Below, in pieces: positions 12,911 through 25,890 of a stretch of DNA of 64,000 nucleotides; position 1 is the first letter of the stretch, and every line of letters starts with the position of its first letter. The DNA is taken from assembly GCA_000499405.2 (NCBI GenBank), contig HG738139.1, positions 6,658,616 to 6,722,615 on the forward strand, written 5' to 3'. This stretch comes from Onchocerca volvulus (Eukaryota; Nematoda; Chromadorea; Rhabditida; Onchocercidae). The translations under genes were made by a program, and so were the position numbers. The notes below the pieces were generated by a model, which worked only from the letters and a program-made list of their open reading frames with translations, ran no database searches and had not been told where the DNA came from.

Positions 12911-15568
12911 ATTGTAATTACTCTTAATATTCTTACATAGTGTTGATATCTGATTGTGAAGGTATCTCATTTTATTTCGAGCACTACCGAAATAACCAAA
13001 TGTTCGAGAGAGAAGGGTGGAAAGAGAAGTGGATTCAAACTTTTTCGAAGTTTTATCTAAAAAAAAGTTAGTAGATCTTTTTACCATTATTTTGGCTACA
13101 TGTTTTCAACTTTTGATTTTCTAAAAAAACGATGAATTTTTGTCTACCTCTCACTCTTACTCTGATTATTTTGCTGGAGTTAAGATCTGCCTTCGATTTT
13201 ATTATTTCGATATTTCTACTTATTTTTCACACATCGAAATACTTTTTCTCCTAGAAGTTCTGTTAATGAAGACTTGAAATTCCAGAATTATTAATAATCG
13301 GTAAAAGTTCAGAATCTATTTTGTGGAAAAATATCATTTTCAAATGAAGCCTGACGATTTGAATTGTTCATGACTTTTTTTTAATATTATAGATTCTTTA
13401 GAATTGTAATGGTAATGGGCGTAAACATCCTATAAAAGATGATGAGCAGTCTGATTTTAAAGTGTTCTTTTGTTGCAGTTTTCAACAGCATATGCATAAA
13501 CACCATTCAGATTCTCCTGACACATCTAATCAATCATTAATGTGCAACAATTAGAATTAGTATGAAAATTATGATTGACCTTCACTTATGGAGATCTGAT
13601 GTTGACTCACTAAAAACTCTAACTGAGCAATAATATCCAAGCAAGTTTCAAGCGTCATATTCTTGAAAGGAAAATTAAATTTTAAGCCGATTTGAAATTA
13701 TGCTGCATTTGATGGGAAATTATGAAAACAAATGAATTGGTCACATTTATTGCTGTTTTATTACACACAATACAAATAATTGTTTCAAAAATTCAGCTTA
13801 ATTCCGATGGACGAAAATTTCAAGTGTAGAAAACATAAAATTTCAAGTGGAGGCATTTTAAGTAGATACATAAAATACAGTATTCGAATATCTGAGTGGC
13901 TGGAACTCAGGAAAATTTTATTCCTTGTGGGAAGCTATTTGGCTATTTTTTGGGAAAAAAAGCCCGTCTTGATGTCATTTCAATCCTCGATTTATTTCAT
14001 TTGAATTTTTGAATATTGGAGCTTTAAGATAGAGAGGCAGGACCAGTGAAGTTTTACCTTTATTTTCGACATTAGAAGAAATTGGATTCAAAGTTTCCTA
14101 GAAAGTAGATATTAGAAGAGAGAGTAAATAGTTGAATTAGAGGCATCATTTCAAAAAGTAAGTATTGAGTGAGCATTTAGTGAAGAAGGAATGCAGACGA
14201 GAGAACTATTATGTCGTGAATTAGGAAATACACACATAAAGATTTTTGAGATACAAAATTTGTCGATGCGCCAGTTAGATAGATGATATATTTGCAAACT
14301 GATGCTTCATTTCTAGCATTTATGTCAGCCAGTAATAGGCCAGAGAATTTCTAAATGACTAAATCCATTATAATGATTATAGGCGAGCACCAAAAAAAAG
14401 AAATGCTTTTGATCCATATATAATAAAAACATAAACTATATAATAAAAACATACAAACTTTACTAAGATTTTGGAAAAAGGGTGGAACCAATAATGGATA
14501 AGGCACTGACCTCATATAAAATGTATGCAAGAAATAGAGAACATTGAAAAAAACAGAAGTGATTAAAGTGGCTGTTGTGATTAAAAAGGGTTGAAAATTA
14601 AAAGAAAGATTATAATACAAAATCATATACGATTACTTATGCATGTAATTTTATCCATTCTACCTTTCTCATCTTTTTAATTCATCTTATAATTCCGATC
14701 TGCATTAATAATCATCTATGAACTTTGAATTATTAAATATTGAAGATAATTATCCTTTAAGTGCAGAGAAGTCGATTAATGCAATCATCTGGAATTTTTG
14801 GCAATAGCTATAATTTATCAGATGCTAATTTACACTGAAAACAAATTATCGAAGATATTACCTTTGTTACTCAAAAAAACTCGAACTATTGTCATTCCTC
14901 AATCGGAATTAACAGCATTAAACATGAAGTTACTGGAACTCTCGAACTCGCCTTGATTATTTAGATTCATTAATTCGAATTTGATTTTTAATAGAAGACA
15001 TTACGAAAGATATGAAATGCAATAAACTAGTATAACTTTGCATAGAAAAAATTTTCATTCGCATTTCTGTCTGTCGCAATTTAAATCCTAATTCATTCTT
15101 ATATCCTTAAATTTTACTGATTTAAATAAAAAGATGAGATCAAAGTAATCAGTTTGAATTTAAATCTACATTCTTTTAAAAATAAGAGCCTATCTTTACA
15201 GTCACGTTTGTATATCACGTTAGTATAGCGCATATCTCGAAATTGATAACTGAGGATTTTGTCGCATTTAAATAATTCATTGTGGGACTGTGTTCCTATA
15301 GTAATATATGAAGGTGGAAAAGAATACGTGGAATAAAATGATAAAGTGAGAAACTGAAACGGAATATGTCGCAAGAGAAGGCAATGAATAACAGCCATGG
15401 AATCACAACATTCAAAATAATCTAAATAAATTGGAAATGAACACTGGGAAACTTGGCAAGAATATGCAACTGCTTTGAAGAAAAATAATTTTACTGATAT
15501 GAGAATTCGATATCTGCAGATATACCACATCTATTATAAACCTTCAATTCTGGATCAAAAAGAGCAAT
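12911..15568. other. Intergenic stretch, no gene supported
   Basis: About 2.7 kb of AT-rich sequence. A minus-strand open frame of 138 codons (15,114-15,530) is Phe/Tyr/Ile/Leu-rich, has no convincing splice or start context and no recognisable motif. I see no RNA gene or long repeat. Confidence 0.5.
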
Positions 15569-17735
15569 TCACAAGGGTTGTAATACGACAACATTTTTCA
15601 TCTCTGGTGCATAACTCGGTGGTGTAAATGGATCTGATTGAGGTGTCGCACGTTCTTCCACGTAACTCGGAAGGTATGAGATACCAGGTCCTGCTCCTAC
15701 AATCAGATACGGATGTGAAGCATGTTGCGCTTGTATCTGTTGAACGTACTGAGGTGCGGGATGTGGTAGATGTCGGGATTGTGGTGCCACATGTATGGTA
15801 CCATTGCTGGCACCAGATAATGAATCAGGATTTGCAACTGGTACTGATCCCTGGGTAGTGCTAATTACAGTTGTTTCGACACCTCGTGTAGTGCTGCACG
15901 GAGCAATAGCCGCATTTCCAGGATGTTGTTGTTGTTGCTGCTGCTGTTGTTGCTGTTGCTGTTGATGATGGACAATGACAAGCTGTTGTGGTGTTCCAGG
16001 TTGCGAAGATATCAGTCGCATTTGTTGATTGACATAAAGAGCGGTGGCACCGGCCGGTCCGGTAGGACATCCTTGGCCATTCAGGATAGCCTGCGTTTGC
16101 ATATTCAGTACATGCGGTTGTGTGACTGACAACTGTTCCAAACTTTGATGGGCGCGACGTTTCATAATCTGATAATCTGTCATTCCCGACTGATCATATG
16201 TTCGCTTGTGTGCCTATAACACGGTTGATAAGTATTTACTTATCTGATAATTATTTTACTTGGCCACAAATGGCCAGGAAAAGGCCATGTAAAACAAACG
16301 ATGACACCATTCTTAGTATCAACATTACAGTAATAAAATAAAGCATCTCAGGCATTCTTGATCAACAAAGTATCCTACGATAAGATATTTACCTACTTTA
16401 TTTACCTATTATCATTGAAGAGATCAGGATGGTATCATTTAGGATCAGCTAAATAAAATATATTTTAAGCACAGAGAAATATTTTCATCTATACCAGTCG
16501 TAATTCGGCATTTTGTGCAGCAGGTAGTTCTATGCTTGTAGCATTATTACAACGTTTCTTGGCACACATTGCACCAGTCATGTATCGATTATCGAAAAAC
16601 CTTAAAAAGTTATTTCAAATAATCCGATTAAGAATAAACCAATTAAATCCTGTTTTCTCACAAGATTTTTCATGGCTAACTTTTGAATTGTATCGGAAAA
16701 AATTGTTTAAATAATTTTTTCTTTTTTTTTAACAGAACATCTAAAAATTCTTAGAAATTTTAATAATTTTTTTTTATAAATTTAAAAAAAAAAATAATTT
16801 AATGTACCTTTTGTCAAGGCATACGAGACATATTTGACAATCAGGCATTCGACAATCTTCACATTGATTACATCCAACACGAGCTTTAAATGTTGGTGCA
16901 TCTCTCTATAATAAATTAAAGTACAGTGATTTCAACAGAAATTATTACATATATTGAAGTCTATTCGATTATTACGATATAAAATTAGTATTTCGATATG
17001 AAGTTATTAATTAAGATTTTTTCAGTATTTGAAATTAAGCTATAAATTAATTTTCTTTTTTGACGTGATTTGCAAGAAAGACAGGGAAATTAGCAATAAT
17101 AAAAGAGAGCCACAAAATATAATCCAAAAAACCTGTAATCTATTTTCAAGTACGCGTAAGCATCGTCGTTCGATACACGATTGCTTCTTAACACCTGGGC
17201 CACCAAACTGTGGACTATCTTGACAATAAGTGCACTGTCCACATGGCTTACATTGACAACCTCGACATACACCACATCTAAATTATCTCAGAATGGTAGT
17301 AAATTATAAAGTAACCAGTCGTATAGTAGCAAGAGTAAGGATAAGTGGTCTTAATTATTATGAAGTTGATTAAGGAAGCCTTGGAAGTAATCTGAATCTG
17401 AAATGTTTTAATTCAAAACTTTTTTTTGATTTTGAATTTTGAAATAATGAGTATATCAAAGTTATGTTATCGTATGTTCCGAAGTAGATTCTTATAGATA
17501 CCAACCTTTGAGACCTGTTCATTGAAGAAGTGATAATATGCTGTCCGGATGGAGCAGCTTGTCCATGTACGGAATGATGCGGTTGTATCAAATGGGGCGG
17601 AATATGAGTACCATTTGGTACTGCGGATGATAGTGGTGGTCCAGGTTGCATATAATGAGCACCGTGGTAAATCGGACCGTTTGTCTGTCTACTTTCCATT
17701 AGCAACATAGGACCCATGGACAACGGAACACTCAT
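15569..17735 (-). CDS. Tandem CXXC zinc-finger protein with Gln-rich C-terminal tail
   Basis: Five exons on the minus strand join in frame: 17735-17506 (ATG start), 17277-17133, 16905-16808, 16600-16495 and 16213-15569 (TGA), giving 407 residues. Residues 1-76 are rich in Pro, His and Met. The first CXXC finger (78-116) has the full pattern C-x2-C-x2-C-x4-C-x2-C-x2-C, then QFGGPGVKKQSCIERRC, with the KFGG-like loop that in this family reads unmethylated CpG. A second finger (137-175) follows with all eight Cys but lacks the KFGG loop (RFFDNRYM instead). The tail (194-407) is rich in Gln, Pro, Ser and Ala, with about 13 consecutive Gln near residues 277-289. CXXC fingers occur in DNMT1, MLL, CFP1, KDM2, MBD1 and TET, but I see no methyltransferase, SET, JmjC, PHD or MBD domain here. 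A nuclear CpG-binding or scaffold role is inferred. The acceptor TTTATAG 7 bp upstream of the ATG allows trans-splicing or an upstream exon. Confidence 0.82.
15918..15964 (-). repeat. CAG/CAA repeat encoding polyglutamine in the CXXC protein
   Basis: On the plus strand a (TTG/CTG)n tract encodes about 13 Gln on the minus strand, flanked by His residues. It is in frame within the last exon of the tandem-CXXC gene, so it is coding repeat rather than non-coding microsatellite. Confidence 0.85.
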
Positions 17736-20700
17736 ACTGATTCTATAAATAATTTATTGGTATTATCAGTTTATCACTTATCACTCATGCACACAACAAG
17801 GTCAAGCATGCAATACAAAAATGAAAGAATTTCTTCATTTGCGATGAAAATAGAATGACCGTTTCAATCGTCAATAATTTTTCATTCAATTTAGTAATTT
17901 AGCAATTAAGTAATCTTTCATTATTATTTCAATCCGTCGCAAAGAAAAAAGAAATAAAAGACAAATATATATAAGGAATAAGAGAGTTGAAGAAAAGTTT
18001 AACAATCTAAGAACATAGCAATTTCTAAAAGATCTAAAGCGACCGTTCTTGATCTAAGTAATCGATTCTTGACAATTTATCACAATCTTAATGAAATCTC
18101 GAAAAATTAAACGAAATTCAAAGACGCCAAAAATAAATCAATATTATCTTTACACGGCAACTGTTATAATATACGATGTGTTTTTGGATTTTCTTTGACG
18201 TTTCAATTCTGATCCTCAAAATTACAATTAAAATACCGAAATTATTTGAAATTATCAAGAATAGATGAGTGATAGAATTATTAAATGAATAAAATCAAAT
18301 GAAATAAGATATGAAGAAATTTTTATTCGACAATCAAAGATTTGACATGAAACGGTCACAAAACAGATCCAAGAAAATGTTGCTAAATGAACTATATGCA
18401 GTAAAATATCCATATCAGTAGTGCAATCTTTAGTAGCTTATTCAGACAATATAAAAGTTCAGCACTAAAGTATATTTATTAGATAAAAGAAGAAATTCAA
18501 ATATTTCGAACTGAAATCGCTTTCAAATATTAATTCGAAATAGAGACTGGTCTGAGTTGAGACACTGTTCAAACAGCTTACTTTGGATTTCAACGGTTAG
18601 ATTATTTTAGAAAAAAACAAGTGATAAGCTTAATTATTTGTTAAAGACTATCACAGCTAAGGCGTTTTTTACAGTTCTATTCATAAACCTAATAGCTAAA
18701 GTTAACCAGTACTGATAACAGGCCAATCTGCTGCAATAAATAAACTTATCATAGATAGTGCTATCCAAGTCATTATTTTTTGCATGATTTGCTATTTTGA
18801 TCATAATATAATTTCTCGTCATTTATTAATTGTCATAGAATTCATAGCTGTCACAATGAAACAATCAAAATGAATGAATAAATTGAGATAATCGAGAAAT
18901 GCGATTGAAATCAGTGATATCTTATCCTGTCCAATCTATGTGTTACGTACATATGTGACACAGATGCAGATATCCACATATGCATCGCTTTTCTACATTT
19001 ATCATTCACACTGATAAAAAGATGAGACTGTACGATGGAAGTGTGATTATCAGAGAGAATTCAGCAAGGACAATGGGAAGTCATCCAGTACTTGTATTAG
19101 TTAACTTTGAGATCGAATTGCGACAATGAGACAAGTGAAGGAGGAAATAGTCAATAAAATTCCGCTCATCAAACAAATAAATAGACTATAAAAAAAAAAA
19201 AAAAAATAAGTAAATGATTTAATAAATGAAGAACTGGATTAAACAAAAATTATGGATAAATCATTTCTACAATTCATTCCTTCTCTGATTTATGCAAAGA
19301 TCAAAATTCCTTACTGTAAATGAAATATTTTATGTAGAACTCATAAAGAGTAAATTATCAGTAAACGAAATATTTTATATAAATATACCAACAATAAATT
19401 ATCAGTAAATAAAATATTTTATATAAAACTTATCAACAATAAATTATCATCAATTATTTCTGAACTAAGGATCACCAATTCGAAAAATGAGAGATTAGAA
19501 AAAAAATAGCTAAAAGGGAAGAAAGATGAAGGAATCTTTTCGAAGAAGTGACACGTGTCTCGATGTTTCTTGATTTATGGTGCAAATGAGAAACTGTACT
19601 TGAAAAGATGAGGATAGAAGGAATAAAAACAGTAACTTCAAGATGAATCCCTCTCATTCCTAAAGACACAAACAATAATTGTCTTGCTTGGAAGTATTGA
19701 TAAACTTGTTTGCCAAAATATGTCAGTCTTTTTCTGAATAAGATCGGAATTTGTTTACACATAAAACTTTAACAATTATTATTTACTTTATTATCACTTT
19801 TTCTTCAAATATTTCATACAATATGTGAAAAGATTCAAAATTACTTGGTTTGGATAGTATCAAGAAAAAAAAATAGCAAGACATATTCGCTAAGTATCAA
19901 GGAGGCCAGAAGAAAACTAGGCTAAATAGCAGAAGATCTCACTGACATTCTGATCTATCAGCCAATGAATGAAATGAAACGATGTGACACGATTGATATC
20001 GTCGTCAACCTCTATCCGAGAAATCGGTGGACAAATGTATTTGATTTGCAGTCACGTTATCACTGCGAGTTGAGCTATGCTGAATAATCAGAAAACTCGA
20101 CAATGTCGTCGGTTCCAATTTTGCTAAATTGATAATCTTGATAATTAATACTAGATCAATAATTTGAGAGGAATCAAGAATTTTCGAAAAATTTCTCTTC
20201 TTTACAAACTTCAATAAAAATTCATATCATTACAACTAAGTGCACTTCAATCGTTCAATCCACAACGAATACCAAAGATAGCTTTTCTTCCCTCACTTTC
20301 CAAGGATCAAATGAAATAGCGAAAATGCCACAACAAAGAAAACAAATCCGAGAATTTGCATATCTCATTAAATTATAGTAAAAAAAAAAAGTTCTTTGCT
20401 ACATTGTACATCTTTTCTAATTAATTTGTATGGCGAAAATATCGCTTCGAAGAAATGTAAAAAAGAGTGTGGGATATTAATAGAAAAATAACATTGAAGA
20501 GAGACAAATATATTTTAATTGATTTCGATAACAAATCCACAGTACTTCATAATTATTGGGATTTAATAAAGAGTTCTTCATGTTCTTTACCTGTCACTAC
20601 TGCTACCTGACACCTTGCCACTTACATAGTCTTTGGTCTTCAAGAAAATCGGACGATTCTGAATAGAACTGCAACTTGAATTTTCTTCTTTATCGACTTC

Positions 20701-22250
20701 ATTCCCTATCAGATCAATAAATTTTCATGATCGTCTGAATATTCAGTATCAAACATTCCAAGTTGATGACAGTCATCATGAATGAACTTGAGTCTTCTCG
20801 AAGAAACTGATGATACAATGCCATTTTGTTTAATCTACTCGTCGATAAGGATGTTGTTACATAATCATTAAAACAAAATATTTCTAGAACCTCTACTTAT
20901 CATTTCTAGAACCACTGAGATTTATCAAAAATCGAAAGTCGTAGTCTCAAGGAAATTCAAATCTAAAGTATATGAATTTGTTGCTTTTAGCAGTAAGATC
21001 GAAAAAAAAAAAAGTCTTGGACATTTGAGAAAAATCAAAATAAATGATGATAGAAAGAGCAGTTCCATCATATCTCTCAACTGGGTTTTTTTTGCTTCTC
21101 AGAGATTCAATGACATCAGCAAATCAAACAAATCATCCTCAAAAAAATGATTTGCAAATGAATAAATTTTGATGAAAACGATTGAGTGACGTTTCGAGAA
21201 AGACAAGAGAAAAAGAGGCTAATTATTTTTAGATGATAATTATCCTGGAATCCTGAAGATTTCAGAAAAAAAGCGTACAAAACAGCACACAAAACAGTAC
21301 ACAATCACTTTTTTTTTCCTACATCTCATTAAATCTCCGAGAATTTCTGCTGTACTTTTCTTTTTAATTTTAAATTTAAATCACTGTCTAGGGAAATGAA
21401 TTCGCGATACTATTTGATTATTTATTTTAATTTACTCAAGATGAAAAAGAAATAATCTAGCGTTAGTCTAACCCATCGAACTTACTTCAACAGATTTTAA
21501 TTCGCCACATCCAATGAGCAATTACTGAATAACATAAAATACCCGACTAAATGTTTCCAGTTGGTTCTTTATTTCAATGAAGACATGATATTTGTTGATT
21601 TTACATCTTAAAGATAATTTTCAATCATTAAAATTATTCAAATTACCTATTAATCAATGTAACGCAGAGTTTTCTAAAGAAGCAGATTATTACGCTAATT
21701 AGCGAATCTCCGAATAATTAATCAGAACTGGATTACAAAAAATCATTTAATTAACATTAACAAGATGACTGAATGATAAGATCGTTTGCAGATCCAATAA
21801 ATCTCACTGGCAGAAACAATCATTTAATCGATAGAAATAGCCTATATCCAAACGATCGCTTTTTAAAATTTTAGTAACTGAGACAATCATGCATGTTGAT
21901 TTAACATAAGAGGACAGAGATCATTCTCTTGCATATATCAGGGAAAAATTGCAAGTTTTGATCATTTGCTGATCAAAAGCTGTCAGATATCATATACCAA
22001 ACCAATAGCAAATTAATACGTATTTTTAATTGCATACAGTCATATTCATCCTTAAATCCACTGATTATAAGCTACATGGTCCATTTGAATATATATATAA
22101 ATTGATGCAAATTGAAGAAAATTAAATTAATAAATTGATTAATTAAAGAGAAAGGAGAAAGATGACGATTGAGAAGAAAGAAAAGTAGCTCTGTGACAGC
22201 AAACGTTGCACCACAGAGACATCCAAACTTTTCTATTTCATTTTAATAGT
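17736..22250. other. Gene-poor stretch downstream of the CXXC start codon
   Basis: AT-rich sequence, probably holding the promoter or 5' region of the minus-strand CXXC gene. I find no convincing exon. It contains a three-copy tandem repeat at 19,318-19,451 and homopolymer A runs near 19,190 and 21,001. The remaining open frames (for example 19,472-19,762 on the minus strand) lack motif and splice support. Confidence 0.5.
19318..19451. repeat. Imperfect tandem repeat, about 44-45 bp, three copies
   Basis: Three adjacent copies share the core AAATATTTTAT and end in AAATTATCAGT or AAATTATCATC. Copies two and three are the most alike. The repeat is non-coding in all frames. Confidence 0.75.
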
Positions 22251-25200
22251 AATGAAATGAACAATGGAATCATTATATATATATATATATATATTGTATG
22301 ATTTCATTAACAGCACACACACACACCTATCCACTAACAACGAAGACCATGCAGACCTACATAATACACATAAACTTTTTCCCTTCTGAACATTCGATTG
22401 GACAAATTTCAAATTTTAAAATTCATTTAGTGATGATATTTAAAGAATTGATTGGTATCAACAAAATTATGATTTAAAAAAAATTGATGCTAAATGAAAT
22501 TGGAAACATTTCGTTAATCAAATTATATGATAGGCATTGAAAATTTTTGAAGAAAAAGAGGGATAATCAGAGTTTAAAGAAGAAATCTGATTCAGCGATC
22601 AGAAAAGACGGAACAGATTGAAATGATATGAATGAATGAACCAAAACACAATATTTGATTTTTCAATTTATTTCTCTTCGATTAGACAAATAAGCAATGC
22701 GTCTTTTTTCTTTTCCTTTAAATAAAGCACATTTATAAGAAAAACGTCTTTTAATGACTTGAAGTTTTACAGCACTAACTGTAGGAATAAATTGCAAAGC
22801 ATGGAGACAACAATTCGAAATCTGATCTTGATCGATGATATTCGATGACACACTGGATTCATTACCACGTTCACTCATTTTATACTAAATTTTACGGTTA
22901 ATTCTAAATGCAAAGGTAACTTCCTCTATCATGGTTCATAGAAACATCGATTGCTTACCGATGAAAGAACAATTCCATTTAAAAGTTGACTTCTCGCTAT
23001 GTAATTGTCGTCTCATCATTGTTCTGTTTTAATTTGCACTGAGAAGAAATTACTTTCTGAAAGCATACAGTTATGGAAGAAGTGCTTCATGATCATTGCC
23101 CGGAATGAATGACAAATAACACAACGCAAATTTCATATTTCACGTCAATTTCTATTCATAAGTTAAAATAAAGCGAAGAATCTCGCAATATTGAGATAGA
23201 TAAGCAACGGATGGCATTTCTCGTTGGAGAAATCATGCAAATTGAAAGTTTTCATTTCGATACGAATATGGGACACGCATATTTCTCTGTTTTCTACCTA
23301 TTTGATACCACTCTAATGAAGATAAATGAATACTATAGGAACCTAGAAAGTTTCCACAGAATGGAACAAAAAGATGTAAAACTGTGCATGAGAAGTGTAT
23401 TTTGAATTAGAATAAAGCGTTGTAAAATTGATGAGAGGGCGATAAAGTGCCTCCGTTATATAGGTCACATCATTAATCCCTGGAACAGAAAGTGGTGGCG
23501 GTACTATATTTAATTTAATTTTGCTATCCAACAACAAATAAGAACTCGAAATGAAGTTTTACTTTAAAAATGAAGAATTTTATTAATCTGCAAAAGCAGA
23601 AGTTTGAATTTAGCTGGCCATAAGAATTTCTACAGTCAACTAGTGAGAAATCATCTACACTACAAAAATGATGTCTAAATGCAAACTTGTAAAATTGAAA
23701 TTAAAATTGCCAAAACTAATTGAAATCTTAGATTAATACAACCCCGCAACTAATTCCAGCAGATTCTATTCTGTCCAATTGTCTTCTTCACTTCTACAGG
23801 CCATTCAACAACTACGCACAAGGAACTGTGTGATACAGCAAAAATAGTCAAATCATAAAACATTCACACACTTTTTCAAACAATTTCACTGGAAAATGGC
23901 CGCCGTACTGTATGGCCTTGGAAAACACCTATCCTACCTCACACCCACGCACAGACATCCATCCACCCACGCACACAGACAGGCAGACAGATACACACAC
24001 ATATGCGCATAGAAGGAAAGTGCCCGAAGATTTGTCCTTCAAACTTGACCAGGAAACGACAACGACACATATGTATAGAAGAAAATTAAATGTCAACTAC
24101 TCCTCACTCTCTGATAGCACTTTGACCATATATTATGTACATTTGCACAGATTAAGCGCAAAAATTAAAGCTTCAAATGTTGAAAAATGATAGAAGTACG
24201 GCAGAACAAAGGAGAGAAAGAGAACTGAAATTCTGATCTCGAACTTTGAGGATAAGATTGAGGAACGAGTAATGCAATTATTATACTTCGGTAACATCAT
24301 TTATATTATATGGAAAAGACTTTGATTAGAAATCGTCATCATGATCGCGACAAACATCATTATTACTATCACTTATATCAATAATACTTCACTGTTTACT
24401 ATCATCATTGTCTTGATAACACTATTTGTATCATCCACATGATCAATATTATCAATGACCATGGTGATGATGTGCTGTTATCATCGATCAGTGATAATGG
24501 ACTAATTTCGTTCTTTGTTGCATCTGTTTAATAATTGGAAAAAATTTGCGCAGATCAACTGCTAATGCATTGTAATTTTTTGTCATTTCAGGAAAAATAA
24601 GTAATTTTCAGAGTGATTTGAAATTTGAATGTCGACTCGAATCCAATCAAACCAATGAGGCATGGTGAAGAAATCATAAAATTTTTTATACCTAATTAAT
24701 GCACTTTTCGGCCTAACTAAACAAATTCAAGACATATGTTATATGTTAATCAAAATGGGATATATTATGGTGAGTAAAATAATAAAAATATGTGGACGCA
24801 TATATTGTAGCTTGAAATTTATTCTTAGCTCTCAATTCTGATAAAATTTATCACATTATTATTACTATAGCAACTGCAATTGACTAGTAGGTGATTACAG
24901 CAATATTATTAATTACCTATCATGCTTCAAAAATATCCTAAAAACATTCTGATAAACAAGCTAGCATTAATATTCAATTAAATATAGAATTAAAATTTTG
25001 TGTGAGAAAACCTTGCTGCAACAACTTACTTCTTTTTTTTTTTCAAACTATATGGAAGGGATAAGTTTAAACTTCGTTTCTGAATTTGAATCTAAAACAA
25101 AGTAACAAATGTTTTATTTTGGATCAGATTTAAATTTAACTTACAAACTAATCCACTTTTTCTTCAATTTAGTTAAAAGAAAAAAATATTAATATTCGTA

Positions 25201-25740
25201 ATATTTGCGTCAAAAAATGTATCAACAAAATGGCAAAAATATATTTTTATATTGCATTTCTCCTTTTACGCACATTTTCTACGTTATCATAAAGTCATAA
25301 AGGATTATAACTTAGAATTTTTATCTGGATTTGTAACAAAAATCTGATCTATTCTCCATTATGGGTTTAAAATCCTATGGAATACAGAATATTAAATAGC
25401 CATAATTAACTCTTAATGAGTGCATTAGGAAGAATCAGCATAACCTTAGTAACCAAATGTGATTTTAAAAAGATTTCAAACATCATAATTTTAAAAAATT
25501 TTTGTCGCGCACTAAAATAATAGTGATCATCACCAGAACACCGACACCATTCAGTAAATTAATGCAGCGAAAAGTTTCAGATGGTTTATTTCTTCCACAA
25601 AAAATATTGGAATCGTTGTATTCACGTTTCGTAATAACCGCAGATCATAAGCACACACATATCTATTTCACTATAAATACTCAAGAATACAATCAACAAA
25701 AACTTTTAATTGAAACTAACAGGGCATTGTTTTCACTAAA
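22251..25740. other. Gene-poor stretch with simple repeats and one weak minus-strand first-exon candidate
   Basis: It contains (AT)n at about 22,275-22,296, (CA)n at about 22,314-22,325 and an ACAC/CAGACA-rich tract at about 23,935-24,000. A minus-strand segment at 22,878-22,780 begins with ATG shortly after a TTTAG acceptor-like site and reaches a GTTAGT donor after about 33 codons (MSERGNESSVSSNIIDQDQ...). It might be a distant 5' exon, but it does not join the CXXC gene in frame by the splice sites I tested. Confidence 0.4.
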
Positions 25741-25752
25741 TATTTAAATCAT

Positions 25753-25890
25753 AAGGTATTACTTGGTTCAAGAGAGGGATAAAACTAAGGTAATAGTAAA
25801 TAAGCACCTGGTTCAAGAGAGGAATAAAACCTGAGGTAACAGAAAATAAGTACTTGAGTCAAGAGAGAAATAGATCTGAAGCAACAAAAT
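25753..25890. repeat. Imperfect tandem repeat, about 45 bp, three copies
   Basis: Three adjacent units share the core GTTCAAGAGAG or AGTCAAGAGAG, then an ATAAAACC-like segment and AGGTAA-A-TAAATAAG. The first copy is truncated at its 5' side. No frame stays open across it. Confidence 0.7.

Noticed and set aside
15114..15530. 138-codon minus-strand open frame downstream of the CXXC gene
   Set aside because: Composition is Phe/Tyr/Leu/Ile/Ser-heavy as expected from AT-rich DNA; no family, splice or start context; one frame this long is expected by chance.
15923..16129. Plus-strand open frame with a poly-Leu run
   Set aside because: It is the opposite-strand shadow of the polyglutamine-coding repeat in the CXXC gene.
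18649..18668. TATCACAGC, the seed of the miR-2/miR-43 family
   Set aside because: No foldback partner nearby gives a convincing precursor hairpin.
23912..24190. 92-codon plus-strand open frame
   Set aside because: The first half is an ACACAC/CAGACA low-complexity tract read as His/Thr/Pro; no other support.
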